Assembly: GCA_002786025.1 (NCBI GenBank)
Contig: NHNW01000037.1
Span: 248,001-312,000 of the forward strand
Direction of reading: 5' to 3'
DNA: 64,000 nucleotides
From: Zasmidium citrigriseum
Taxonomy: Eukaryota; Ascomycota; Dothideomycetes; Mycosphaerellales; Mycosphaerellaceae
The notes below the pieces were generated by a model. The model saw only the letters and a list, made by a program, of their open reading frames with translations. It had not been told where the DNA came from and did not search any database. A program made the translations under genes and the position numbers. How positions within the stretch are numbered: the stretch's first letter is position 1; each line of letters begins with the position of its first letter. Positions 10,155-20,900 of the stretch are shown one piece after another.

Positions 10155-10800
10155 CAACTCGCTTGAACAAGAAAATCAGAAAATCAGTGCCAACAGAGGT
10201 CTTACTCATACTTTCTCGATATCGATCCATGGGTCTGCAAGCGCTTCAAGGCCATGTGATCACCCCTTAGCATTCCACGCTTCAGAAGAGAGGCTTTCGT
10301 GCTTACCAGCGTACCGACTGGTCTTAGCGGAACTCAGGCCAGTCAAATTATTCGCAAGCGAACATGTCCACAGCACGATTGACGCAGAGTCCCAGATGCA
10401 GAAAGTTTCCAGTCCTACTATCCGCCATACCGTGAATAAGGCCTTCGTCGGAATGGAGAGAGGGTAGCTCAGACGTCGGATGGAACCTCCAAGTTGCAAC
10501 GAGTGAAAATGCATCGTCACTGCGTCCAAGAACTTGAGTAAGGTTATTCGAATTCGCTGGCCTTGTATGAGCCGCCATTAGCGTCGTTTGGGGGTTGAAG
10601 ACGACTACGAGAGGTCGTGAAAGGTACATCGTAGTCGCCGCAAGGCTTCTCGAGCTCACCACGTGCAAATCCCGCCCTCGATACGCCGCCGTCCTGCAAG
10701 GCCTTGGTTCCATCACCGACCGCCACATCGAAAAAAGCACTCCTTGCCGAACCTCCTCCCCATCCTGCACTCACGAGACGATCCCCAGGCGCTCGAACCA
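10155..10800. other. Intergenic region, no gene seen
   Basis: Several short overlapping open frames exist on both strands, none with F-box-like motifs or other recognisable content. I searched it for a degenerate sixth copy of the short F-box-like family and did not find one. Confidence 0.4.
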
Positions 10801-11292
10801 TCACCTCAGTATCCTCACCCTCCGCATCAGTCCCGCCTCATCCTCCCACGCTCCTCTCACCCGAAAAAGAATTTTCACTTCCGCGTTGACATTGAACTGC
10901 GTAGGATCACACCGCCAATATACCAGACACGCAACCGCGCCGGCGCTGGCCTGATCGATGACACTCTGGGCAGGAAGACCGCGGAACCAACGAGCCAAGC
11001 GAGTCCGATGTGTACAAAAGCTGTTAAGGAGGTAGACGTGTGACCTAGTGAGAGAGGTGAGGAATTTCCGGACGAGTGGCCTTCGGGAGACGTGGAAGCT
11101 AATAGTTAGATTGCGGTAGTATGCTGATGCGAAACGGGCTCGTGTTGAATGGGAGACTTGCAGCTGCGGTGGGGGTTTGTATGATTTCGAGAGCTCGATG
11201 ATGGGTTCGGTGTCGGGGGTGAAGACCATGTCCTGGATGATATCGAAAAGCTCCCGTGGAAGGCCGTGAACTCGGATGATGAGGTCGTCCAT
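10801..11292 (-). CDS. Short F-box-like protein, paralogue 5 of 5
   Basis: Single exon, 163 aa. The frame extends to 11397 but that end is a GTG codon; ATG 11292 starts MDDLIIRVHGLPRELFDII, matching the MDDL starts of paralogues 1 and 3. A GTATAT element near 11375-11382 (minus strand) lies about 85 nt upstream. Then DMVFTPDT, the YKPPPQLQVSHSTRARF block, YYRNLTISF and a FLTSLTRSHVYLL segment. It is the shortest family member. It lies just downstream of the FIG4 stop codon (11524), on the same strand. Confidence 0.68.
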   Translation of the reverse strand: MDDLIIRVHGLPRELFDIIQDMVFTPDTEPIIELSKSYKPPPQLQVSHSTRARFASAYYRNLTISFHVSRRPLVRKFLTSLTRSHVYLLNSFCTHRTRLARWFRGLPAQSVIDQASAGAVACLVYWRCDPTQFNVNAEVKILFRVRGAWEDEAGLMRRVRILR

Positions 11293-11523
11293 GATTGATC
11301 GAAATGGCGCTGGGAGATGACCAAGCGTCGGAGCGAACAATCTGGTGTCGAAAAGTGCGATTTGCAGCAGGTGATTGATATACGGTATTTGACGCACCTT
11401 TGATTATCGAATTTGCCGAAGAGCTCGTTCCACGGATAGCCAAAAGCTTGAAAGGCTGCCATCCCTGGATGAACGGTCTGCTCATCCATTAGCGTCCCAC
11501 TCCCAACAGCCAACACTATTCTG

Positions 11524-14500
11524 CTACACCCCCCTCCCCAGCCCCTCCCCCTCAACCCTACTCTGTTTAAAAAGACTCTTCCCCCTCAACCACTGCCGAT
11601 ACGCCTTATACCTCTTCTTCTCCCGCAAATCCTCCCCCGTCACAGTCAAAGGGTCCTCTTTTTGTTCCAAAAACTCCCAGTAGTCCTGCAGATCACCTTC
11701 CCCAATTCCCCCTCCAAAGCCCTCATCATCCTCCTTGTAATCGAACCCCGGTCCGCCCGCCTTGTGGATATACTCGACATAGTCGATATTGGCGTCCGAA
11801 GGGAGTTCAGTAGACGTGACGAGGGGGAGATTCTGCGGGTGCGTGATGTAGCGGGCGTATTCGCGGGCTTCGGAGTCGGAGACGTGCGGGTGCAGGGATT
11901 GCGTGTGGAATTGGTTGAGGGTCCAGAGGTGCATTTGGGCTTTGTCCGCTGGCTGAAACTCTCTTGATGTAGGTGTCTGTTGCTGTTGTTGAGGTGGTGG
12001 GAGTTTAGCATACACCGACTCTCTGAGAATGCTAGGCTTCTCTTCTCCAGCAGCCGTAAGAGGGCGAGGACCTGCTTCGATGGCAGGTGATGCAGGTGGT
12101 TCATCCTGCGGATCGAGAATTTTGACGCCTTTCCGCAGGGGTTTAGCAGTCTTCTCGGGGGAGTCGACGGTTTTGTGGGGGTCGAGACGGCGGACGAAGG
12201 GGCTGAAGTCCCATTTGTTGTCCACGTAGGGGCGTTCCGGGAGGAAGCTTTGGGTGGAGCGCATGCGGTAGCTGTAGACTTTTTGGAGGGAGGAGAGGGC
12301 GGCTGGACGGTAGCACTCTCTCCAGTAGTCGTCGAATGCGGCGACGCCTTCGGATTTGAGCTCTGGGACTTCACGCATGAGTCGCGGTGGCATTACTCGA
12401 GGTTCTAGGAACTCGGGTGTGTACCAGTCGATGTAATCTCTTCGATTGCGTTCGAGCCAGGCTCGGGGATCGCTGTGATGGAGGTAGTAGTCGGTTGCCA
12501 AGTCCCACAGCATGGGTTGTCCTGCCGCCCAGATGTAGTTGCCAAGGAACAGATTGTATGCCTCTTGTCGCTGGCTATCCAGGAACGAGTTGTGATAGTA
12601 CCGCTTGAAGCTCTCCACCATGTCTCGCGAAGAGTTGTGCCAGTGGCTGAGCTTGCGGTAAGTAGCCATCGTGTTGACTAGATGTGATCCACCATACTGC
12701 ATGGCAATATTATCACCATGGTCGTGGAACATGGCCGTGAACAAGTTCACAGCATCGGTGTCATAATCGACTTCGTCCTTGCTGATGACTCCGAGAATCT
12801 TGAGCTGCAATGCAAATGCATGCTTACCAATGACGAATTGTGCTGCATTGGTCCGGTCAAGACAGTCGATACAATTCGTCCTCGCAATGCCGTTCTGCAC
12901 TTGAGGTTCTTGATATCCGTAGTCGCCGTTGTGAAAGAAGCCAGTTTTCTCAAGGACTTCTTTGGCGATGACTTCGAGCCCTCCGATAACATCGCTGCTG
13001 CGAGTCTTCGCTGCCCGCGCCATATCATAGGCCTTGTAATGTATCTTCTTGCCTTCGGGCAAAGACTGATTCAGGTAGTCGATGCACTTGTGATACTCGT
13101 GCAACAACTTTGACTCTCGCGGTACCTTCTCCCGAGCTTTGATCAGGTTGAGTACGTAGATGGGACATCCATACCGCTCGAAGAGACTGTCAAAGTGCAG
13201 AGCAGCCGGTTCATAGAACGGATCGCTCAAATTGACGTCGATGCCAGGCTTAGGCGTGACGCCGCTATTATCCTGAGTCCAGTACAGCGGTATACTGCCT
13301 CTATGGTGAAGATAGGAAGTGTATGTCGGATTCGAATACAGCTTCGGACCAGGCGCATGAAACGATGTCGTGAGTTTCTCCGATACGATCTGCTCCGTCT
13401 CCACATCATTCGCCACATAACCCAAATCATTGACACCACGCTTCAAGAACCGGGCACCGGCAAAGAAGCGCGATCGCCGGCCGATGATGGTGACATAGAC
13501 CGTCCGCCCGAAGATATCGAGAGCGGCCTGGTCCAAGAATCCGTGGATGATGGGAAGACACCAGTCGTAGGGATGCTTGAGAGCATTGACAGCCGGCTTG
13601 AGCAAATGATGATTCCAGACAAACATGCCATTATACTCATGCGCTGGCACATCCCTACCCTCATTCAAAGCCTGTCGATGCTTGATAATATTCGTCTGCA
13701 ACGAGTTCGTAACATCATACGAATAGCTGAAGTAGAAACTCTTCGTCAAATCCAGGTTATTCAGGATCCCCAGGAACCGAGCCTCCTCAGGATTCCGGTC
13801 TCTAAGAAAGGAGCTGCTAGATCCAGTCGTCAGCGGTACCAGCTCCGTCCCTTCGATCTGATACATGTAATGGCCGCCGACCATGGCCGCCTGTCTCCTC
13901 TTCGTGATGATGAGCATGTAATACGCCTCCGTGAAACGGATGAAACCCAGAAGTCCCCAGAAACTATACTTCATTCTCAGCCCATTCGTCGCTTTATTCC
14001 CCTGGTCAATCGTATTCAGCACATCGTTCATCTGTTTCCGATCATACACCGTCTCGTCCTCGAACAGCATGATCTGTCCCGGGGGCGAGTTCCGATCAAT
14101 CCGCAGCAGGCGAAAGTACTTATCAGTGATGTCTGATCCGGTGATCCAGTACCGCGTATTCGTCTCATAGAGCGTGAACTTGAACATCCGATGCGGTTTC
14201 AACTCCTTATCCCGGACGGGCGACTTCTCCGTCTCCATCTTCAAATGCTCGTCATCGTCCACACAGACCTCTCCCTTCAGCTCCTCCGCCGTCGCGCCTA
14301 CTCGTGGATACATCGGCGGATCACCCAGACTCTGAGCTGAGCCGTGACTTCCAGATCGGACTCGATGGTGGCCAGATTTCACATAACGCATGTCATCCTC
14401 GGCGTTGCTAGCTTCCTGGGTCCTGGTCTTGCGCACAGTCGACTCTCCACGGATACCATTCCGCCGCCTCGACTCAGTGCGGTCTTGATCGGGAGAGTAG

Positions 14501-14565
14501 GCTCTTCGAGGGCCGCTGGACTCGCCATCTAGAGTGGGCCCCGCATCGACGTCGCCGAGATCCAT
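11524..14565 (-). CDS. FIG4: SAC-domain phosphoinositide 5-phosphatase FIG4
   Basis: Single exon, 1013 aa. A Ser/Arg-rich N-terminus of about 120 residues precedes a SAC domain starting HRMFKFTLYETNTRYWITGSD. The catalytic CX5RT motif is intact (NCIDCLDRTN; C565 to R571). FIG4 removes the 5-phosphate of PI(3,5)P2 on endosome/vacuole membranes and, with VAC14 and FAB1/PIKfyve, sets PI(3,5)P2 levels. Distinguishing it from SAC1, there is a long C-terminal extension rather than two transmembrane helices, and family segments such as MKYSFWGLLGFIRFTEAYY and GTELVPL. Somewhat longer than yeast Fig4 (about 880 aa), mainly in disordered N- and C-terminal parts including a polyglutamine stretch. Confidence 0.93.
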   Translation of the reverse strand: MDLGDVDAGPTLDGESSGPRRAYSPDQDRTESRRRNGIRGESTVRKTRTQEASNAEDDMRYVKSGHHRVRSGSHGSAQSLGDPPMYPRVGATAEELKGEVCVDDDEHLKMETEKSPVRDKELKPHRMFKFTLYETNTRYWITGSDITDKYFRLLRIDRNSPPGQIMLFEDETVYDRKQMNDVLNTIDQGNKATNGLRMKYSFWGLLGFIRFTEAYYMLIITKRRQAAMVGGHYMYQIEGTELVPLTTGSSSSFLRDRNPEEARFLGILNNLDLTKSFYFSYSYDVTNSLQTNIIKHRQALNEGRDVPAHEYNGMFVWNHHLLKPAVNALKHPYDWCLPIIHGFLDQAALDIFGRTVYVTIIGRRSRFFAGARFLKRGVNDLGYVANDVETEQIVSEKLTTSFHAPGPKLYSNPTYTSYLHHRGSIPLYWTQDNSGVTPKPGIDVNLSDPFYEPAALHFDSLFERYGCPIYVLNLIKAREKVPRESKLLHEYHKCIDYLNQSLPEGKKIHYKAYDMARAAKTRSSDVIGGLEVIAKEVLEKTGFFHNGDYGYQEPQVQNGIARTNCIDCLDRTNAAQFVIGKHAFALQLKILGVISKDEVDYDTDAVNLFTAMFHDHGDNIAMQYGGSHLVNTMATYRKLSHWHNSSRDMVESFKRYYHNSFLDSQRQEAYNLFLGNYIWAAGQPMLWDLATDYYLHHSDPRAWLERNRRDYIDWYTPEFLEPRVMPPRLMREVPELKSEGVAAFDDYWRECYRPAALSSLQKVYSYRMRSTQSFLPERPYVDNKWDFSPFVRRLDPHKTVDSPEKTAKPLRKGVKILDPQDEPPASPAIEAGPRPLTAAGEEKPSILRESVYAKLPPPQQQQQTPTSREFQPADKAQMHLWTLNQFHTQSLHPHVSDSEAREYARYITHPQNLPLVTSTELPSDANIDYVEYIHKAGGPGFDYKEDDEGFGGGIGEGDLQDYWEFLEQKEDPLTVTGEDLREKKRYKAYRQWLRGKSLFKQSRVEGEGLGRGV

Positions 14566-14895
14566 GTTGGAGGGGCATATCAGGTGGCGGTGGTGTGCTG
14601 TTCGGCTTGACCCCGCTACTGTGTCATGCGGCCTGTATTTGTGCGACCGTTGGAAATTTCGTCTTTGTCATTGGCCCATGAAAGGCGATTGGAGATGGAA
14701 TTGTGGTTGAGTTGGGTAAACAAAGCAGAAGCTCAACAGCGAAGGTTGGCACGAGGGAAGCTTCGGCCCAGTGCCAAGAAAACCAACCACCTCACCTCCT
14801 GCTCATTCGACCGTGGAAGCCGTGGATTGTGATGGAAGAAGAGAGTTTGACGAGATTGAACAGACTCAAGGATCTCAATTGATCAGATCTCGTAA

Positions 14896-16581
14896 CTAAG
14901 TGATATAGATAAACTCCTTCCCAGCATCTGACACTTCACCTCTCCACCTCGCTTTCCGCCTCGCATTCTCCCTCCGTAGCACCAACCTCAAGACGAAAGC
15001 CAGAACGCCCACCAACGCCATCGCAATAGCACAAACGCTCATGCCTTTCACAAAATAGGGCGCATCGCTATCAGGGTACAGTCTCGTGCCAAGTAGTGGA
15101 CCCATCTGCCCGATGACATTCAGGACTGCCATGCCAGTACCCTTCCCTTCATCGCTGGCTTGGTTGTTGACTGTCCATGTGATAACGATGGTGACGGCGG
15201 AGAAGAAGCCGGCGCAGATGGGGAAGACTGCGAGGTAGCGTAGAATATGTCCGATCTGCAGTGCGCCTGCGATGGCGAGGAAGATGTAGCCGAGCATGGC
15301 GAGTAGGGCGTGAATCATCATAGGAATGCTTCGTGATTTGATGCGGTCTGACACAAAAGCCGTAAGGAGGACCACGACGAAGGCGAAGAGGAATGGGGGT
15401 GCAGAGAGACCCTGGGAGGCGAGGCGACTGTAGCCCATCTGGTTCACGATGGTTGGGAGGAAGACGGGCATACTGCTGAAGGCAACGTTGCAGCAGAAGA
15501 ACATGCCGGCGGTCAAATATGACTTCGGATCGATGAGTGTGCGCTGCACTTCATCCCACTTGAACTTTCGCTTATGGCGTGGAACGTTGGTGTGAAGCGC
15601 ATTTGCCTTTTCAGATTTCATGTCCACTGCCGACTCATTCCGCATGCGCAGCATCGCAACCTTGCGTTCGCGTGAGTTGAGCCATCTGGCAGTGCCAGGA
15701 GAGTCGGGAATCCAGTACCACGCCCACACAGCTATCATGCACGCAGGAAAGCCCTCGATGAGGAAGAGCAGCCTCCAGCTAGCAACGCCAGTCACATTGC
15801 CAAACCGTACTATGGCATAGGCGAGGAAACTGGCAAAGCTGGTGGCGAGAGGGGCTGCTGCGATGAAGATGCCCGTCCGGAAGGCCAGCTCGTCTCGGCG
15901 GAAGAAGAAGGAGAGATAGAATGGCATGCCCACAAATGCTGCTTCTCCGATGCCAAGCAGGGCGCGGAGCACCAGCATCAGCGGGAAGCCTGTCGCCAGC
16001 GACTGCAAAGAGGCCAGCACGCCCCACGCACATACACAGCAGCTGATGTAGATGTGTGGTGGGAAGATCTTGTAGCAGAGGGTCATCCATTCGAAGAGGA
16101 CGTAGGAGATGTAGAAGGCGGTCAGCAGCCATTCGAACTGCTCGTCGGAGAGCTTGAGATCGCGCGTGAGGCCAGCCACTTTTGCGTTTCCGATGTTGCT
16201 CCTGTCTAGGAACGACATCATATATAGCAAGGCGACGAAGAGAACCAGTCTTGTATCCAGCTTCCTCTTCACGCGCCGCTCTTCATCTGGCGTATACAGC
16301 TCGAAAGACTGCACGCTGCTCTGCCGTCTTCTGCGCCCGCCGGCCAATGGCATCCGATCTTCTGAATCATCTTCATCGTCTTCTGCCCCTGCCGTGGCAT
16401 CTTCTTCACATCTGTGCCTTCCCTTCCTGATATCCCTCAACTCATAGCCCTCCTCCGCCTCCACCTCATCCAACCCACCAAGCTCGTCATCGTCCGAATC
16501 CGAGTCCGGGGTCAGGCGTGCCGATGTAGAGGACTCATCTGCTGCCTTGTCTTCCACAGGCTCGTATCGTGGAGCAGACAT
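14896..16581 (-). CDS. MFS transporter, anion:cation symporter (allantoate permease-like) family
   Basis: Single exon, 561 aa. The first 105 residues are acidic and soluble (SDSDDDELGG, EDDEDDSEDR). About 12 hydrophobic segments follow, beginning RLVLFVALLYMMSFLDRSNIGNAKVAGL. This DRSNIGNA signature after the first helix is characteristic of the Dal5/Tna1-type fungal ACS family, which imports organic anions such as allantoate, nicotinate or other vitamins. A cytosolic loop with KRKFKWDEVQRTLIDPKSYL separates the two halves, as in the family. The substrate cannot be told from sequence. Confidence 0.9.
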   Translation of the reverse strand: MSAPRYEPVEDKAADESSTSARLTPDSDSDDDELGGLDEVEAEEGYELRDIRKGRHRCEEDATAGAEDDEDDSEDRMPLAGGRRRRQSSVQSFELYTPDEERRVKRKLDTRLVLFVALLYMMSFLDRSNIGNAKVAGLTRDLKLSDEQFEWLLTAFYISYVLFEWMTLCYKIFPPHIYISCCVCAWGVLASLQSLATGFPLMLVLRALLGIGEAAFVGMPFYLSFFFRRDELAFRTGIFIAAAPLATSFASFLAYAIVRFGNVTGVASWRLLFLIEGFPACMIAVWAWYWIPDSPGTARWLNSRERKVAMLRMRNESAVDMKSEKANALHTNVPRHKRKFKWDEVQRTLIDPKSYLTAGMFFCCNVAFSSMPVFLPTIVNQMGYSRLASQGLSAPPFLFAFVVVLLTAFVSDRIKSRSIPMMIHALLAMLGYIFLAIAGALQIGHILRYLAVFPICAGFFSAVTIVITWTVNNQASDEGKGTGMAVLNVIGQMGPLLGTRLYPDSDAPYFVKGMSVCAIAMALVGVLAFVLRLVLRRENARRKARWRGEVSDAGKEFIYIT

Positions 16582-17958
16582 TGGCCCAGGGCAGGCAGTA
16601 GCTAAATCGAAGCCACTTGGCCTAGACGCTGGACCCTAGAGCATGGCGTGGGCTACCGCGGCGATGGCAGACGGGGCGGCGGGGCGATGCGCAGGTACGT
16701 CTCTGGAGACTGCAGTATCTCGCATAGGCTGATCTTGGCGGGTAAATAGTCGTAGCGGATCCCAGGCGTCTGGGCGGGAGTGGATGCGTGCGGAGGTGTG
16801 TACGGGGAACAATCGGTAGGCCGATCGCTGTCAGACGGGGAAGCACACTGCAGAGTGGCACTGTTGTAGGGTCCCGAGGCAAGAGGCTCAAAGCGAGAGT
16901 GCGCCGGCGGGCGTGCGGTGCTGGCTCGCTGCAAGGCTGGCGATCAAGCGTAATCAACGGGGGATCGGAGGCCGGGAGCAGCAATGAACACAGCAAGAGA
17001 GCAGGTCATTGGATAGGTATGGATGGCATGCAGGCATATGCAACGAAAAGCCAAATGCTGTGGTGCCTCGCATCCTTCAGCGTCTGCAGGCTTGCAGCAG
17101 AAAGTACCGAGCAACCTCGAACCGACGACTGCAGCTCGCTCGCAGCAATCGAATCGAATTCATCAATCAGTCCAATCAATTCCGTCGTTTGCTATTACAG
17201 CAGTAGCTTGTGTCTGATATGTCTCCTTCAGGCCTCCCGCCCGACCAGCAGCCAGCATTTGATGGGCCCCCGCAGGCCATCATCGTCACCGCGACCCAGC
17301 TCCCTGTCTATCCTCCATTCTAATCCCGCCGCCGGCCTTCTGTTTGCGCCGGACACATCTCCTGTCTAGACGTTAGTTTGCAGCAGCAACACCAGACCCG
17401 GTTGTTGTCAACGTGGAGGAAGCGTTGTCGCTGTTGTTGTTGTCTGCACGAACAAAGCGGTTTGCGCTAGCCGTCGAAAACGTCTCCCCAGGCCAGGCCC
17501 AGACGCAGGTCCACCCGCCGAACCAAACAATCCACCTCCCACAGCCCCTCCGCAGTGCACACCCTCGTCCGGCAGTCGTATCTACAGCAATACCGGCAGG
17601 GCGTGCGCGCGTGCCTGTTACACCACAGCCAGGGATTCAGTGGCCTCCAAAAGCCCATCTATTTCCGCCCGCTTCCCAAACTCCCGACTCCACCAAGGCC
17701 ACCCGGCCGCGCTGAAACCATTGACACCTCGCTACTGCCCGCGACCGCCCGCCATACCGTCTGCGAAGTCAATAATAACCCACCGCATGCATCGCGAGTC
17801 GACGCTCTGCAAGCCCAGTGCCATCGCAGGCCCGCGGGCCGCTCCCATCAACGCTGGCCGGCATCGTGGACCAGACTGCGTACTTGCAGCCTGGCTATGA
17901 CTACACCCCCTATGGCGACGACGACCAGATCTCGCCCACCACGGCGGCCCCTACCAAT
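16582..17958 (+). other. Long upstream/leader region of the Zn2Cys6 factor, with possible uORF
   Basis: About 1.4 kb between the divergent transporter and transcription-factor start codons. No gene is supported. A small ATG-initiated frame at 17219-17323 could encode a 34-residue proline-rich peptide and act as an upstream ORF. Near the right end, the frame in phase with the transcription factor is open from 17779 and looks coding (AYLQPGYDYTPYGDDD), although it has no ATG. A spliced upstream exon is therefore possible. Confidence 0.4.
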
Positions 17959-20900
17959 ATGAATTTCCCACCGCAGATGCCGCAGAAGCGGAAGGAGCCA
18001 CCCAATGCGTCGAGTTCGAAGCCGAATAAGAAGGTCAAAAGAGTGGGGCCCAGATCGGAGAGCAGAGACAATGTGACCAACGGTGATGGGGACAAGGATG
18101 CGGAGGCTTCGAAGCCCAAGCGCGTGCGCACTGGATGTTTGACATGTCGTGAGCGCCATTTGAAGGTGAGTCGCATATACCCTTACTCGTCCCCTCAAAC
18201 TGGAAGGTCAGCTCCCTCGGTGTTCTGGTAAACTGGAAGATGTGCTCAGCAATCCCCAATTTTGTCGCTAAAAGATCAGAGTGCATTAAAGTCTTCAACG
18301 GCCTAGACTTATGTGCTCGTTCGGAGAGAGCTGATCTTCCAGTCTGAGAGAACGGTCGAGAGCAGGAGTGAGGCTACTCGTCCAATCTGAGAGGAAGAGT
18401 GAGGGAGCTCGTCGTCCAATCTGAGAGGAAGAGTGAGGCAACTCATCGTCCAATCTGAGGCGAGGAGTGAGGCAGCTTATCTTCCAATCTGAGCGGAAGA
18501 GTGAGGCAGCTCATCTTCCAATCTGAGGCGAGGAGTGAGGCAGCTCATCTTCCAATCTGAGGGGAAGAGTGAGGCAGCTACTCCTCTAATCTGAGGGGAA
18601 GAGTGAGGGTAGTACAGGCGCGTATCTGATACTGACATTTCGCAGTGTGACGAAGCCCAGCCCAATTGCAACAATTGTAAGAAGAGCAACCGAACATGCC
18701 GACGAGGTGTCCGACTCAACTTCATCGACACCTGGGTCGATCGGCCGCCAACTCTCCTCACCCTGTATGGAACCCAAGACTGGAAGGTCGAATTCTTGGA
18801 CGAGTCCCGCGAGATTGCTAGCGAATACCGAGGAGGCGCCCAACGATACAAGAAGATTCGACAAGATGCCAACACCACCGCCCTGGACTCTGCCGTTGCG
18901 TTCGAGTTTCCCACCGACGACGCTCAAGTCGCAGCCATGACTCAAGCCTTGCCTCCAATCCACGGCATAGTCCCTGACTCTTATCAGCAGTCCACTCACC
19001 AGCCAAGCATGGGCAATATCTTTGACGTGCAGCCCAAACCGGATGTCAATCACTTTCAACAACCGGCACACTCCAGTTCGATGCAGCAGTCGCAAATGAA
19101 AGCGTCAGTGGCAAGCTACGCTACCATGGACACTGATTTGCCAGAGCAGGAGAAGGAGAGGAGGGAGTATCTCGACAGTCAAGAAGAGACCCTCTTCATG
19201 CAAGTCTTCGTCGAAGAGGTCGGCCTGTGGATGGACAGCATGGACTCTCAGAAGCACTTCTCACGTCTCCTGCCCTTCCACTCGCTAAGCGAACCGATGC
19301 TGCTGAATGCATTTCTGGCCTGTGGAGCGCGACATCTGACGCTCGTCAATCCGGCCTACACCGAAGAGAAGGCTCTTCACTACTACGACACGGCAACGAG
19401 ACATCTTCTACACAACCTACAGAACCCCAATAGAGACACGGTCATCTGCGCAACGACGGCTGTAATCCTGAATGTCTACGAGATAATGTCTGAAAGGGCA
19501 CTGCAGCGAATGAACCACATCGCCGGCGCTCGAGCACTGATCAAGGAATGCGGATGGAATGCACGAGCACAAGGAATCGGCTCGGCCTGTTTCTGGCTCA
19601 ACGTCGGGCTTGAAGTGCTCTCATGTCTCCACTTCAACTGGCAGGTTGCATGGGATCCAGACGACTGGGCGGTCGACCTGGACTTCAGCCGCGAACTCCA
19701 CAATGGACGTGAGGAAGTCTGGACACATCGAATGTTGTATATCGTCGCCAAAGTGTGCAACTATCGAGCGACGATGCCACGATATCCGGAGATGAGCCAG
19801 CGTGACGAACAAGTCCGAGCTCAGCAACGACACGAGGAGTGGACTCGTCTGAAGGATTTGTGCGATGCGTGGAACGACGGCATACCCCGAACGATGCATC
19901 CCATGGCCTATCTCAACGCCTTCCAGACCAGCTCGAAGTCAGTCTTTCCCGAAGTCTGGCTGGTGAAGCGGTCTACCATCGTAGCACGGTTGTTCTACCA
20001 TACTGCAATGCTGCTGATGGCTCAGATTCATCCTTACTACCACGTGCACAACAACCCTGAGATGGCGGATATGCAGAACCGACACGCGCAGATGATATGC
20101 GGTATCGTTGCGCATGTCAAAGACCGGTAAGTGCATCTCAAGAACTCCCTGATACTCTCAGCGATCCCCAGCTCGGTCGCATGAAATTGAGAGTGTAACA
20201 CGCCCTTCAAGAGCTTGAAGTCTTGCAGCAACCTCGAGAGAGCTGAGATCCCAAATTGACCGTGACATCGAGGGCACCTTCCTTCCTTGCTGCGCTCAAA
20301 TTGGCAGATCAGCTCTCTCCTCGAGAGTAAGCGACTCTAAGCTATTGGGGGGCTTGTTATGCGCTTAGCTCTTGTCGAGAAAGTTGGGGATTGCCGGAGG
20401 CATTTCCCGGCGTCACACAGAACATGAGCACAGCTAACGCTCTCTTATAGCGGTGTCGCATCGGTTGCCATCCGCTCTCTCGCACACGCGGCTGAGGTAC
20501 TCACAGACCGCAAAGAGCAAGACGAAGTTCTCACGATTTTCGAGAAGATAAACAAGGAGACTGGCTGGCGCATTGGCTTTGTTTACAAGGAACTCAAGGA
20601 GAAGTGGGGATGGAACGAAGAACCCTCTCCACAGCAATTCGCACAAACCCACACGGCCCATCGCCAGGCCAAAGAGGCACAAGATGCTCAGCAACGGCAA
20701 ATGCAGGAGCAAGCTCACCGCCAGTCACTTCAACTCCAACAAGGCTTCGACTTCAATCAACAGCAGAGCATGGCAGCGATGGGCCAGCAGCAGACGACTC
20801 CGACTCAACATCTCCAGCCCACACCACCTCTGGCCCAGCCACCGACTCCGCAGCAGCAGCAGCAGCATCAGAACAAGCGCCCTCCTGCGGGGATACCGAA

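Noticed and set aside
13195..14136. 313-codon plus-strand frame
   Set aside because: Entirely antisense to the FIG4 coding exon; a composition shadow.
18341..18622. CRISPR-like array
   Set aside because: The 34-bp units are head-to-tail with no spacers, in a eukaryotic intron; it is a minisatellite.
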